The notes under the pieces: model-generated | What the model was told of the DNA's origin: nothing | The model's database searches: none | What the model saw: only the letters and a program-made list of their open reading frames with translations | Made by a program: the position numbers and the translations under genes | Assembly: GCA_029940245.1 (NCBI GenBank) | Contig: JAOZRF010000002.1 | Location: 1 to 28,196 of the forward strand | DNA: 28,196 bases | Source: Desulfobacula sp. | GTDB taxonomy: Bacteria > Desulfobacterota > Desulfobacteria > Desulfobacterales > Desulfobacteraceae | Reading direction: 5' to 3' | Shown: positions 7,605 through 15,256 of the stretch, one piece after another | Position numbering within the stretch: position 1 is the stretch's first letter | How the letters are laid out: every line of letters begins with the position of its first letter

Positions 7605-8579
7605 ATGAAAAAACTAATGAAAAAACTAATTCTTTTTACACTGTGTGCTGTTGTTCTGGTTGTTCCAGTCAGCGGACAGGCAGACCAGAGGCTTACAGTA
7701 GCTTCTGGGATTATTGGAGGCGGTTGGTACTCTTCCATGGCAGCTATTTTTGAAATTATTCACGCCAATTCACCTGAGATCAAAGCCCGGATTGTGCCTG
7801 GTGGTGGTATGAGCAATCAGCCGCGGGTCGGCACCCACGAAGTCGACATGGCCTGGGGGATCACTCCTTTTGTCAAGGCAGCTCATACGGGGAAAGCCCC
7901 TTTTCCTGCGGAATTTAAAGATCTGCGTTGCATCATGAAACCCAATGATGTCTTTGCGTTGCACGCTGTCTTTCAGGCTGACTCCCCGATCAACTCATGG
8001 GATGATGTGTTTGAAAAAAAATATCCGTTAAAACTCGGCGTGGTTCCAGATGGAATTTCAGATGCTTTCGCCTTTAAAAAATTGATGGATTTTTATGGTG
8101 TAGATTTTAAGACCCTGGAATCCTGGGGTGGAAAAATTATGAGGGCGGGTTATCCAGACCAGATAGAACTTATGAAAGATCGCCATGTTGAGGCTGTTTT
8201 TGAAAACACATTTGTGCCAGCCAATCCTGTTATGCAGATTCAACCTTTTCGTAAACTCAAGTTCATCTCATTTGAGCAAAAACATATTGATTATTTTGCA
8301 AAACTGGGATTCCAGGATTATCAAATACCCGCTAATAGCTATGATAATCAGACAGATTCCGTACGTTCCGTGGCCAGCGGCAGTGTAATGATTGTAAATG
8401 CCAATGTTCCCGATGACGTGGTTTATCAGATCACAAAGGTGCTGGTGGAAAAATCGGCAGAGATACAAAAAATTGCTAATATGCAGCATTGGGATCCCCG
8501 GAAGGGCATTCAAGATCTTCCGGCCCCGTTACACCCGGGCGCAGCAAAATATCTGAAAGAGGCTGGACTGCTCGATTAG
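7605..8579 (+). CDS. TAXI family TRAP transporter solute-binding protein
   Basis: 324-residue periplasmic receptor of the TAXI branch of TRAP transporters. It has a signal peptide (MKKLMKKL, hydrophobic core, likely cleavage at GQA|D near residue 26) and the typical opening LTVASGIIGGGWYSSMAAIFEII, followed by RIVPGGGMSNQPRVGTHEVDMAWG and a conserved-looking C-terminus ending AAKYLKEAGLLD. The start is ATG 7605 because GGGAGG (7591-7596) lies eight bases upstream; the second ATG (7617) would be 20 bases away. The first codons come from a 12-base unit repeated about three times (AAAAACTAATG-type). It works with the fused permease downstream to take up an unknown, probably carboxylate-bearing, solute by ion-gradient-driven transport. 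Confidence 0.94.
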   Translation: MKKLMKKLILFTLCAVVLVVPVSGQADQRLTVASGIIGGGWYSSMAAIFEIIHANSPEIKARIVPGGGMSNQPRVGTHEVDMAWGITPFVKAAHTGKAPFPAEFKDLRCIMKPNDVFALHAVFQADSPINSWDDVFEKKYPLKLGVVPDGISDAFAFKKLMDFYGVDFKTLESWGGKIMRAGYPDQIELMKDRHVEAVFENTFVPANPVMQIQPFRKLKFISFEQKHIDYFAKLGFQDYQIPANSYDNQTDSVRSVASGSVMIVNANVPDDVVYQITKVLVEKSAEIQKIANMQHWDPRKGIQDLPAPLHPGAAKYLKEAGLLD

Positions 8580-8601
8580 TTGATTAGTTAGTATTCAATC
8601 C

Positions 8602-8639
8602 GAATAGGGAGCGTTGCAGAAATGCTTCGTGCCCTATTC
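8602..8639 (+). other. Intercistronic stem-loop between TRAP binding protein and permease genes
   Basis: GAATAGGG (8602-8609) pairs perfectly with CCCTATTC (8632-8639). Inside, GCG/CGT and GCA/TGC extend the stem past small mismatches and end in a GAAA tetraloop (8619-8622). No T-run follows, so it is better read as an mRNA-stabilising or attenuating hairpin that favours the binding-protein message over the permease than as a full terminator. Confidence 0.6.
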
Positions 8640-8728
8640 TGGACTTTAAAGATAGATCTAAAAAACTATCATAATTTTTAGATTATTTATTTTTTCGATG
8701 CTCCTGAGCTATAAAAAGGAAATTAAAC

Positions 8729-10615
8729 ATGCGCGAGTTAAATGGAAAAATAGGGTGGACCATAACTGCCTGGGCAATCTTCACATCATTATTCCACCTT
8801 TATATGGCTGGATTCGGGACTATGGAGCCCAGAATTCGAAATGCAACGCATATTCTACTTTTGTTGCCATTGGCGTTTATCCTGTATCCAGCCTGGAAAA
8901 AATCGCCTCAGCACCGGCCTAGCGTAATGGACGTTCTGTTGAGTATCGCGTCAATGATCGTTTCCGTTTTTGTTATCATTTCGAACCATCGATTGAATTT
9001 ACGATGGGAGTATGTAACTCCGGTCCTGACCACTGAATTAATTCTGGGTACTATTGCATTGCTGCTAGTCCTTGAAGCTACCCGCCGGACCGTGGGACCT
9101 TTTCTATCAGGACTGACCGCCTTTGGAGTGCTTTATTACGCTTATCTCGGCAGCTTGCTCCCCGGCTTTTTATACTGTCGTCCGGTTCCTTATTCACGAG
9201 TGATTGAAGCAATGTATCTTAAGCAGGGCGATGGTGTTTTTGGTTCCCTGACAGGCGTTTCAGCTAATTATGTTGTACTGTTTATTCTCTTTGGATCTGT
9301 TATTGCCGAAGTTGGGGTTGGTGACTATTTTATGAAACTGGCGAAAAGAGTCGCTGGCTGGGCTAGTGGAGGACCGGCTAAAATTGCAATTCTTACTTCT
9401 GCCCTTTTTGGTAGCATCAGTGGAATCGCCGTAGCAAATGTTTACACAACGGGCAGTTTTACAATTCCGATGATGAAACGTCTGGGATATCGACCTCAAT
9501 TTGCTGCAGCTGTTGAAGCGGCCGCATCCACCGGAGGACAGTACATGCCACCTGTCATGGGTGTCGCGGCCTTTATTATGGCTGAATTTTTAGGGATCCC
9601 CTATTTTGATGTAGCCATTGCCGCATTGATTCCCGCGATTCTATTTTATTCTGCCTTAGGCTTTATGGTTCATTTTGAAGCCAAGAAAATCGGGCTCATA
9701 GGCATTCCACTTTCCGAGCTACCACCTTGGCGGGAAATTTTTGTTAACTCCTATCTTTTCCTTCCCATCGTGGTCTTGCTTGTATTGATGATCATGGGAT
9801 ATTCTGCCTTCATGGCAGCATTTGTTTCTATTTTTGTTGCTTTGTTCATTGGCGTGATCGGTATTTTTTTGAAAAATCCAGAAGTGGCTCTAACTGGCAA
9901 AAAATTGGCAACAGCCTTTGAACTCGGGGCAAAAAACAGTGTAATGATCGCGGTCGCCTGCTGTGTGGCAGACATTTTTACCACCAGTATTACCCATTCC
10001 GGCCTGGGCCTGGCCTTTACCTCAATCGTGACCTCTGTTTCGGGCGGCATTCCTTTGGTTGCATTATTTTTAATTGCCTTGTCCTGCTTGTTTATAGGGA
10101 TGGGGCTTCCTACAGTGGTGGCCTACATCCTGGCTTCGGTCATTGGAGTGCCGGTCATGGAAAGTTTCGGCTTTTCGGCCCTGGCTTCACATATGTTCAC
10201 GCTTTACTTTGCGGTGATCGGTTGTGTAACACCACCGGTGTGTATTGCCGCATATGCCGGTGCCAGTATTGCCAACTCGGATCCTATGAAAACCGGCTGG
10301 GAGGCCAGCAAACTCTCGCTGACTGGATTCATTATTCCGTTTGCCTTTGTCTATTATCCAGCGTTGCTAATGGAAGGTTCCATTTGGAATATTATTAGAA
10401 CTTCCGTATTTGCACTGATCGGAACAATCATCTTAGCCATAGGCATGGAACGATTTTTTAAAAATAGAATTTCTATGATATCTTCGGTCATCCTTGCTAT
10501 AGCTGGATGCGCGCTCTTCTTTGGAAATATTCCTTTCAGCATACAGCTAATTATTCTGTGTTTGATAGCCGGGCTGTTGTTCTTTGAATCAAAGGCCCTT
10601 ATTTTTAATGGATAG
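8729..10615 (+). CDS. TRAP transporter fused permease (DctQ-DctM type)
   Basis: 628-residue membrane protein in which the small (4-helix, DctQ-like) and large (12-helix, DctM-like) TRAP permease subunits form one chain. This is the usual partner of TAXI receptors. An N-terminal group of membrane helices is followed by the DctM region with GSISGIAVANVYTTGSFTIPMMK and EAAASTGGQYMPPVMGVAAF, then a second inverted half with FIGMGLPTVVAYILAS and VTPPVCIAAYAGASIA. ATG 8729 has AAGGA (8716-8720) eight bases upstream. It lies 149 bases after the receptor gene, separated by the stem-loop, and so completes the transporter. The coupling ion and substrate are unknown. Confidence 0.95.
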   Translation: MRELNGKIGWTITAWAIFTSLFHLYMAGFGTMEPRIRNATHILLLLPLAFILYPAWKKSPQHRPSVMDVLLSIASMIVSVFVIISNHRLNLRWEYVTPVLTTELILGTIALLLVLEATRRTVGPFLSGLTAFGVLYYAYLGSLLPGFLYCRPVPYSRVIEAMYLKQGDGVFGSLTGVSANYVVLFILFGSVIAEVGVGDYFMKLAKRVAGWASGGPAKIAILTSALFGSISGIAVANVYTTGSFTIPMMKRLGYRPQFAAAVEAAASTGGQYMPPVMGVAAFIMAEFLGIPYFDVAIAALIPAILFYSALGFMVHFEAKKIGLIGIPLSELPPWREIFVNSYLFLPIVVLLVLMIMGYSAFMAAFVSIFVALFIGVIGIFLKNPEVALTGKKLATAFELGAKNSVMIAVACCVADIFTTSITHSGLGLAFTSIVTSVSGGIPLVALFLIALSCLFIGMGLPTVVAYILASVIGVPVMESFGFSALASHMFTLYFAVIGCVTPPVCIAAYAGASIANSDPMKTGWEASKLSLTGFIIPFAFVYYPALLMEGSIWNIIRTSVFALIGTIILAIGMERFFKNRISMISSVILAIAGCALFFGNIPFSIQLIILCLIAGLLFFESKALIFNG

Positions 10616-10668
10616 ATGTCTTTAACTGACAGAGGATTAGCTGAATCTAAAGTAAAGGATGAATAAGG

Positions 10669-10782
10669 ATGCAGTACTTCAAATATATCAATGAAATCCA
10701 CGAATGGAATGATACAAAAGATGAATCGCTGTTTTGTTTCGCCTATGACCGACTCCACTATACAACGACACTGGACGAATAG
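10669..10782 (+). CDS. Possible 37-residue small protein of unknown function
   Basis: A short frame (begins MQYFKYINEIHEWN, ends TTTLDE, stop TAG 10780-10782) fills most of the gap between the TRAP permease and the cyclodeaminase-family gene. AAAGGA (10654-10659) lies nine bases before its ATG, as good a site as those of its neighbours. The predicted peptide is soluble, acidic and rich in aromatic residues, with no signal or membrane segment. I do not recognise a family. It may be a real small protein or the remnant of a lost gene. Confidence 0.4.
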   Translation: MQYFKYINEIHEWNDTKDESLFCFAYDRLHYTTTLDE

Positions 10783-10824
10783 GGGTGACGGTGGAATGAC
10801 TGTTTTTAAAGGAATAAACTTGTA

Positions 10825-11802
10825 ATGAAAGAAAAACTGCTTTTTATAGGAAGATCGGCTATCGAAAGCTTGAATATTTCTGTTGCAGAAATTATCGCTG
10901 CCATTGAAAATGGATTTCAAGATATGGCTGAAGGGAAAGCGGAACTGCCCTCTAAACCTACCATTCATCCCCGTCCCAACTGTTTTTTGAGAGCTTTGCC
11001 CGGATATCTGAAAGGGATGGATCTGGCAGGAATGAAGTGGGTCAGTGCCTATCCGACAAACCAGCAAAAAGGCTTACCCATAGTGAACGGTCTGGTTTTG
11101 CTTAATGATCCGCAAACAGGATTTCCCCTGGCACTTATGGAGGCAAATTGGATCACTGCCTGGCGAACCGCTGCCGTGTCTGCGATGGCCGCAAAAATTT
11201 TGACAGTAAAAGAGACGGACACACTGGCCATTTGCGGTGCGGGTGTTCAGGGGAAAACACACCTGGCAGCACTTTGTACAGTTTTGCCAAATCTTCGCCA
11301 GGTCAAAATCTTTGATCCAAACCCGGAAACCCTGAAGATGTTTATTCAGCAACAGGCGGATGTTTATCCAGACATTGGTCTGCAGGGGGTTTCGACCGCT
11401 CAACATGCTTTCCAAAAGGCTCAAATCGTGGTGACAGCCGCTCCTATGATGACAAGCCCGCTGGCCATTATCCAGGAAAAAGATTTAGTTCCCGGAATGC
11501 TTCTGCTGCCTGTGGATCTGGATTCTTACTTTAATGCTTCTGCATTTAAAGCCTGCCAAAAAATTTTCAGCGACGATATGGACCAGCTTTTTTGGCTGAA
11601 GGAACAGGGCCGATTTGCACATGTGGAAAAACTGGATGGCGATTACAGCCAATTGTTGACCGGTCGGGTCAAAGGGCGTGAAAACGATGCTGAATGTATC
11701 ATGGCCATTAGTGTTGGCATTGCCATTGGTGATTTGATAACTGCCAGTTTGATTTACCATAAGGCACGGGAACAAAACGTCGGCATTTGGTTGGAACTTT
11801 AA
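10825..11802 (+). CDS. Ornithine cyclodeaminase / mu-crystallin family NAD(P)-dependent enzyme
   Basis: 325-residue enzyme of the OCD/mu-crystallin family, which contains ornithine cyclodeaminase, delta1-pyrroline-2-carboxylate (or piperideine) reductases, alanine dehydrogenases and opine-type enzymes. The NAD-binding Rossmann motif is GAGVQG (138-143). The family active-site lysine is Lys71 (GMKWVSAYP), and Arg114 (TAWRTAAVSA) is the substrate-carboxylate arginine. The region of the catalytic Asp reads LLPVDLDSYF (Asp231/Asp233), a less common form. ATG 10825 has AAAGGA 11 bases upstream. In this setting, beside a trimeric amino-acid dehydrogenase-like complex, reduction of a cyclic imine or deamination of an amino acid is more likely than classical ornithine cyclisation. 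This is inference. Confidence 0.88.
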   Translation: MKEKLLFIGRSAIESLNISVAEIIAAIENGFQDMAEGKAELPSKPTIHPRPNCFLRALPGYLKGMDLAGMKWVSAYPTNQQKGLPIVNGLVLLNDPQTGFPLALMEANWITAWRTAAVSAMAAKILTVKETDTLAICGAGVQGKTHLAALCTVLPNLRQVKIFDPNPETLKMFIQQQADVYPDIGLQGVSTAQHAFQKAQIVVTAAPMMTSPLAIIQEKDLVPGMLLLPVDLDSYFNASAFKACQKIFSDDMDQLFWLKEQGRFAHVEKLDGDYSQLLTGRVKGRENDAECIMAISVGIAIGDLITASLIYHKAREQNVGIWLEL

Positions 11803-11901
11803 TTGTAAAATAATGCTTCCGATTGATTTGAGCTTGTCAGTAGTTTGGACTGAGTGGCCGGAAGTTGTCAGAATATAAATGAACAACAACGGAGAAAAAT
11901 T

Positions 11902-12948
11902 ATGAATTCTATTGAAAGGATGAAAGCAGCCATCGAACTTAAGCCGGTGGATCGGGTGCCCAATGCCCCTTTTTATGAAGCACCAATTTGCAATTATTTC
12001 GGCCCGACGACACGGGCTGCGCTAATGGAAAGTGAAGCCATGGTCGAAGCACATGTAAAAGCCGTGGAGCAATTTCAGTTCGATTGGGTCATATTTGGAA
12101 TGAATTTGATAGGTGGCATTATCCCGGATGCGCTTGGTTGTCGGGTGACATATCCTGAAAATGAACTTCCGCAAATAAACGAAACAGCGGTTAAAACCCA
12201 GGCGGATATCAAAAAAGTGGCTGACTCAGACATTTTTACCCCAGATATGGACGAATTTTTAAAGGGTGTTTCCCAGCTCCATGAACGGTTGAAAGGCAAA
12301 GTACCCTTGGCAGTGGAATACATCTCTCCTTTTACCATTGCAACACGATTGCGCGGTACAAATGAAATCATGATGGACATGTATGAGAATCCAGCACTTG
12401 TGCATGCCCTTCAAGAAGCGATTGTCCCTTTGGATATTGCCCTGGGTAAAGCCTTGATTGATGCCGGGGTGGATTATATTTTTTACGGAGCTGACATGGA
12501 ATGTCCCATCCTTTTATCGCCAACACATTATAAAGAATTTGTCCATGAACCTACAACCAAGGTGTGTAATGAATTATCTCGTCTTGGGGCCAAGGTGCTT
12601 CCCCACATGTGCGGAGATATTGTAAAGACAGGTATTGTGGATCTGCTTCTGAAAATGGATATTCACGGTATCATGCCGGGGAATCTTACTCAGGAAAAAG
12701 TTTTGGACATTCGGGAATTAAAAGAAAAAGTTAAAGATTGCATTTGTATTTTTGACAATATCAATCCCAATGGAACCTTGCTGCTCGGCAAACCAGAAGA
12801 GGTGGCAAAGGAAACTCTGGCACACCTGAACAGGGCTAAGGGGATGACTGGATATATTTTTTCTACGGCAGGAACATCTTCTCTTGTCACCCCCAAGGAA
12901 AACTATATGGCCATGAACAAGGAAGTAATAAATTTTCAATGGAATTAG
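11902..12948 (+). CDS. Uroporphyrinogen decarboxylase-fold corrinoid methyltransferase (MtaA/CmuA/MtvB-like)
   Basis: 348-residue TIM-barrel protein of the UroD-like methyltransferase group, which moves methyl groups to or from a corrinoid protein or a thiol. Start ATG 11902 follows GGAG (11891-11894) by seven bases; an in-frame ATG at 11854 has no such site. The opening MNSIERMKAAIELKPVDRVP is the usual UroD-family start. The zinc pair His-x-Cys is present as His235 and Cys237 (LPHMCGD). The third ligand, normally a Cys near the C-terminus before TPxEN, is missing: the site reads STAGTSSLVTPKEN, with Thr325 in its place. The gene directly precedes a corrinoid protein gene, so methyl transfer is the likely role. 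It may be the substrate:corrinoid enzyme; no separate MttB-like enzyme or corrinoid activator is in the window. Confidence 0.85.
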   Translation: MNSIERMKAAIELKPVDRVPNAPFYEAPICNYFGPTTRAALMESEAMVEAHVKAVEQFQFDWVIFGMNLIGGIIPDALGCRVTYPENELPQINETAVKTQADIKKVADSDIFTPDMDEFLKGVSQLHERLKGKVPLAVEYISPFTIATRLRGTNEIMMDMYENPALVHALQEAIVPLDIALGKALIDAGVDYIFYGADMECPILLSPTHYKEFVHEPTTKVCNELSRLGAKVLPHMCGDIVKTGIVDLLLKMDIHGIMPGNLTQEKVLDIRELKEKVKDCICIFDNINPNGTLLLGKPEEVAKETLAHLNRAKGMTGYIFSTAGTSSLVTPKENYMAMNKEVINFQWN

Positions 12949-13018
12949 CAATAGTATGCTTAATTATTTTGAACACCATAATTTTGAAAGCAAAGTCGGA
13001 TAATAAGGAAAATGAAAA

Positions 13019-13645
13019 ATGATATTAACGGATATCTTAAATTCAGTGATCGTATTTGACAAAAAGGCAGTGGTTGAGAATGTAAACGCCGCCATCAGCA
13101 GTGGAATTTCTATTGATGACATTTTAAACAAAGGTCTTATAGCGGCAATGGATGTTGTTGGTGAAAAATTTTCCAGCGGTGAAATTTTTGTTCCGGAAAT
13201 GCTTCAGGCTGCAAAAACAATGCAGTTAGGGTTGGAAGTTTTAAAGCCCCATCTTGCAGGCGATGCTTTAACGGAAAAAGGCACGGTTATCATTGGTACT
13301 GTAAAAGGTGATCTGCATGATATTGGCAAGAATCTTGTGGCCATGATGGTAGAAGGGGCCGGATTCAATGTTGTCGATCTTGGGGTTGATGTGGACGTGG
13401 ATAAATTTGTGAGTGCGGCACATGCTCATAATGCGGATGTGGTCTGTCTATCCGCCCTTCTGACAACCACCATGCCGGTAATGGCCAAAGCAGTCGAGGC
13501 TTTAAAGGAAGCCGGGTTTAAAGCAAAAATCATTATTGGCGGTGCACCGGTAACAGATGTCTATGCACAACAGATTGGTGCCGATGGCTTCAGCGATAAC
13601 GCACCTGGAGCAGTTGAGCTGATTCGGAGACTGGTCGCTGCTTGA
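13019..13645 (+). CDS. Corrinoid (cobalamin-binding) methyl carrier protein, MtaC/MtbC/MttC type
   Basis: 208-residue B12-binding protein that carries the methyl group on cobalt. The N-terminal helical cap domain (~1-85, with GEKFSSGEIFVPEMLQAAKTM) precedes the Rossmann-like corrinoid domain (~88-208). The base-off ligand motif DxHxxG is complete: Asp98-Leu-His100-Asp-Ile-Gly103 in GTVKGDLHDIGKN. The lower-loop motifs SALLTTTMPVM and IIGGAPVT are also present. ATG 13019 has AAGGA (13005-13009) nine bases upstream; an out-of-frame ATG at 13012 is too close to that site. It is the partner of the preceding methyltransferase. The methyl acceptor, probably tetrahydrofolate in a sulfate-reducer setting, is inferred and not encoded here. 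Confidence 0.95.
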   Translation: MILTDILNSVIVFDKKAVVENVNAAISSGISIDDILNKGLIAAMDVVGEKFSSGEIFVPEMLQAAKTMQLGLEVLKPHLAGDALTEKGTVIIGTVKGDLHDIGKNLVAMMVEGAGFNVVDLGVDVDVDKFVSAAHAHNADVVCLSALLTTTMPVMAKAVEALKEAGFKAKIIIGGAPVTDVYAQQIGADGFSDNAPGAVELIRRLVAA

Positions 13646-13736
13646 CGTGGATATAAATCATGTTTAACAGACAACATAGACAATTACAATTAAGAAAATA
13701 TTGTATTGCTAAAAAGGATAATGAGGAAAAATATTT

Positions 13737-14910
13737 TTGCCTAGTGCATCTCCCAAAATTGTCATCATTGGCGGAGGGGTGATCGGTACTTCAATTGCCT
13801 ATCATCTGGCAAAGAATGATGCCGGGGTGACGCTGATCGAAAAAAAAAGATCTGGCTTCGGGCAGCTCAGGAGCCTGTGACGGCCTGGTTTTCATGCAGT
13901 CCAAAAAACCAGGAGTCCACCTTTCACTTGCCATGGAAAGCCTTAATCGGTTTGAGGGTCTGCAAAAAGAACTGCCCACGGACATTGAGTTCAAAAAGAT
14001 TGGCGGTATGGTGATTATTGAGACGGATGCCGAGTATCGTGCCATGGAAAAATTTATAAAAGAACAGCAGGCCATTGGCCTGGATGTCCGGTTGCTGGAC
14101 CTGCATCAGGCGCTTGAAAAAGAACCCTTTTTATCTCCCAGCATCCTGGGGTCAACTTTTTCGCCTCTGGATGCCCAGGTTAATCCCATCAATTTAACAC
14201 TTGGGTTTGCGCTGGCTGCGAAAAGAAACCACGCCAGGATCATTAATCATGCAGAGGTGCTGGGTATTCATACCAAAAACAACCGCGTGACAGGGGTTGC
14301 CACAACCAGGGGAAATTTTGATGCAGATATTGTGGTGAATGCCGCTGGATCAATGGCAGGGCTGATATCAGAGCTGGTGGGAATTTCAATGCCTGTGCAC
14401 CCAAGGCGAGGCCAGATTGTCGTAACCCATGCCGGAAAACCAGTGCTCGCCCACTGCCTGATCTCTGCCAAATATATTGCAGCCAAATATGACCCTTCAT
14501 TAGCAGACAAGGCCGGTCAGGGCATTTCCATGGAACAGGCTGATAATGGAAACCTGCTTTTAGGTTCCACCAGAGAGTTTGTTGGATTTAATAAAGAAAA
14601 CACCCTGTCAGGCATCCGGAGAATTATCAGGCAGACCGCCGCGGTTCTGCCGGTTTTGGAGAATTTCCAGGTAATCAGAACCTTTGCAGGACTCAGGCCC
14701 TATACCCCTGATGGGTTACCGATTCTGGGTCCGGTCAGGCATCTGAACGGTTTTTTTATGGCTGCCGGCCACGAAGGTGATGGCATTGCATTGTCACCTG
14801 TCACTGGAGATCTCATGGCCCGTATGCTTTTGGGGCAAAAAATTCATACCCCTTTGGATGCCTTTTCCCCGGATCGGTTCGAGAACTATGGGGGCAAACA
14901 CCATGGGTAA
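13737..14910 (+). CDS. FAD-dependent D-amino-acid/glycine oxidase-like subunit (HcnC/OoxB/LhpB type), apparent frameshift at an A9 tract
   Basis: FAD (DAO-type) oxidoreductase split over two frames. The N-terminus is read from TTG 13737, with GAGG at 13723-13726, and gives PKIVIIGGGVIGTSIAYHLA, a perfect FAD-binding GxGxxG fold. That frame hits TGA at 13878-13880. From the run of nine A (13840-13848) the next frame continues the protein as KDLASGSSGACDGLVF and stays open to TAA 14908-14910; its first ATG is 13894. One A fewer would give a continuous ~390-residue protein of normal family length. The C-terminal part keeps VVNAAGSMAG, HPRRGQIVVT and the FAD-closing RPYTPDGLPILGP. With the next two genes it forms an HcnABC/OoxAB/LhpBEG-like dehydrogenase oxidising an amine or imino acid. 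The frameshift may be a sequencing error, a real mutation, or bypassed by slippage on the A tract. Confidence 0.85.
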
Positions 14911-15256
14911 CCGGAAATTGAATTTTAATCGGGATCTGAGGATTGCTTCTGTTCAAAGGGGTCCCAAAATAATGCTGATGGTCAATGGCAAAAAAATTTT
15001 GGCTTATGAGGGTGAATCCGTCCATGCTGCCTTGATAGCAGCAGGTATTCAAAATTTTCGAATTACAAAAACAGGAGAATATCGAGGCGTTTTATGTGGT
15101 ATGGGCATCTGTTATGAATGTCTGGTCACCATTGATAATATTCCGGACCAGCGGGCCTGTATGACCATGGTAAGGGATAACATGGAAATTCTTACCGAAG
15201 TTCCTTTGTTTCAAAAACAGAAACCTGAAGAAAATAATATGAATGGAAACGAATGA
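14903..15256 (+). CDS. [2Fe-2S] subunit of trimeric amino-acid/opine dehydrogenase (HcnA/LhpE-type small subunit)
   Basis: 117-residue ferredoxin-like protein. Four cysteines bind one [2Fe-2S] centre: Cys65, Cys70, Cys73 and Cys86 (LCGMGICYEC ... DQRAC), spaced C-x4-C-x2-C-x12-C. This matches the separate small subunit of HcnABC- and octopine-oxidase-like complexes and the N-terminal part of heterotetrameric sarcosine oxidase alpha. ATG 14903 overlaps the stop of the preceding gene and follows GGGGG (14890-14894) by eight bases; ATG 14888, in the same frame, is the alternative. It would pass electrons between the FAD subunits or to a membrane acceptor. Confidence 0.88.
   Translation: MGNRKLNFNRDLRIASVQRGPKIMLMVNGKKILAYEGESVHAALIAAGIQNFRITKTGEYRGVLCGMGICYECLVTIDNIPDQRACMTMVRDNMEILTEVPLFQKQKPEENNMNGNE

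Noticed and set aside
10354..11067. 237-residue open frame on the minus strand across the TRAP permease end and OCD gene
   Set aside because: It overlaps two well-supported genes and reads as a shadow of their codons; no family features.
13721..13744. Seven-codon ORF (MRKNIFA) overlapping the TTG start of the FAD subunit
   Set aside because: Its AAGGA is only two bases from the ATG, too close to work. The GAGG inside it is better explained as the ribosome site for TTG 13737.
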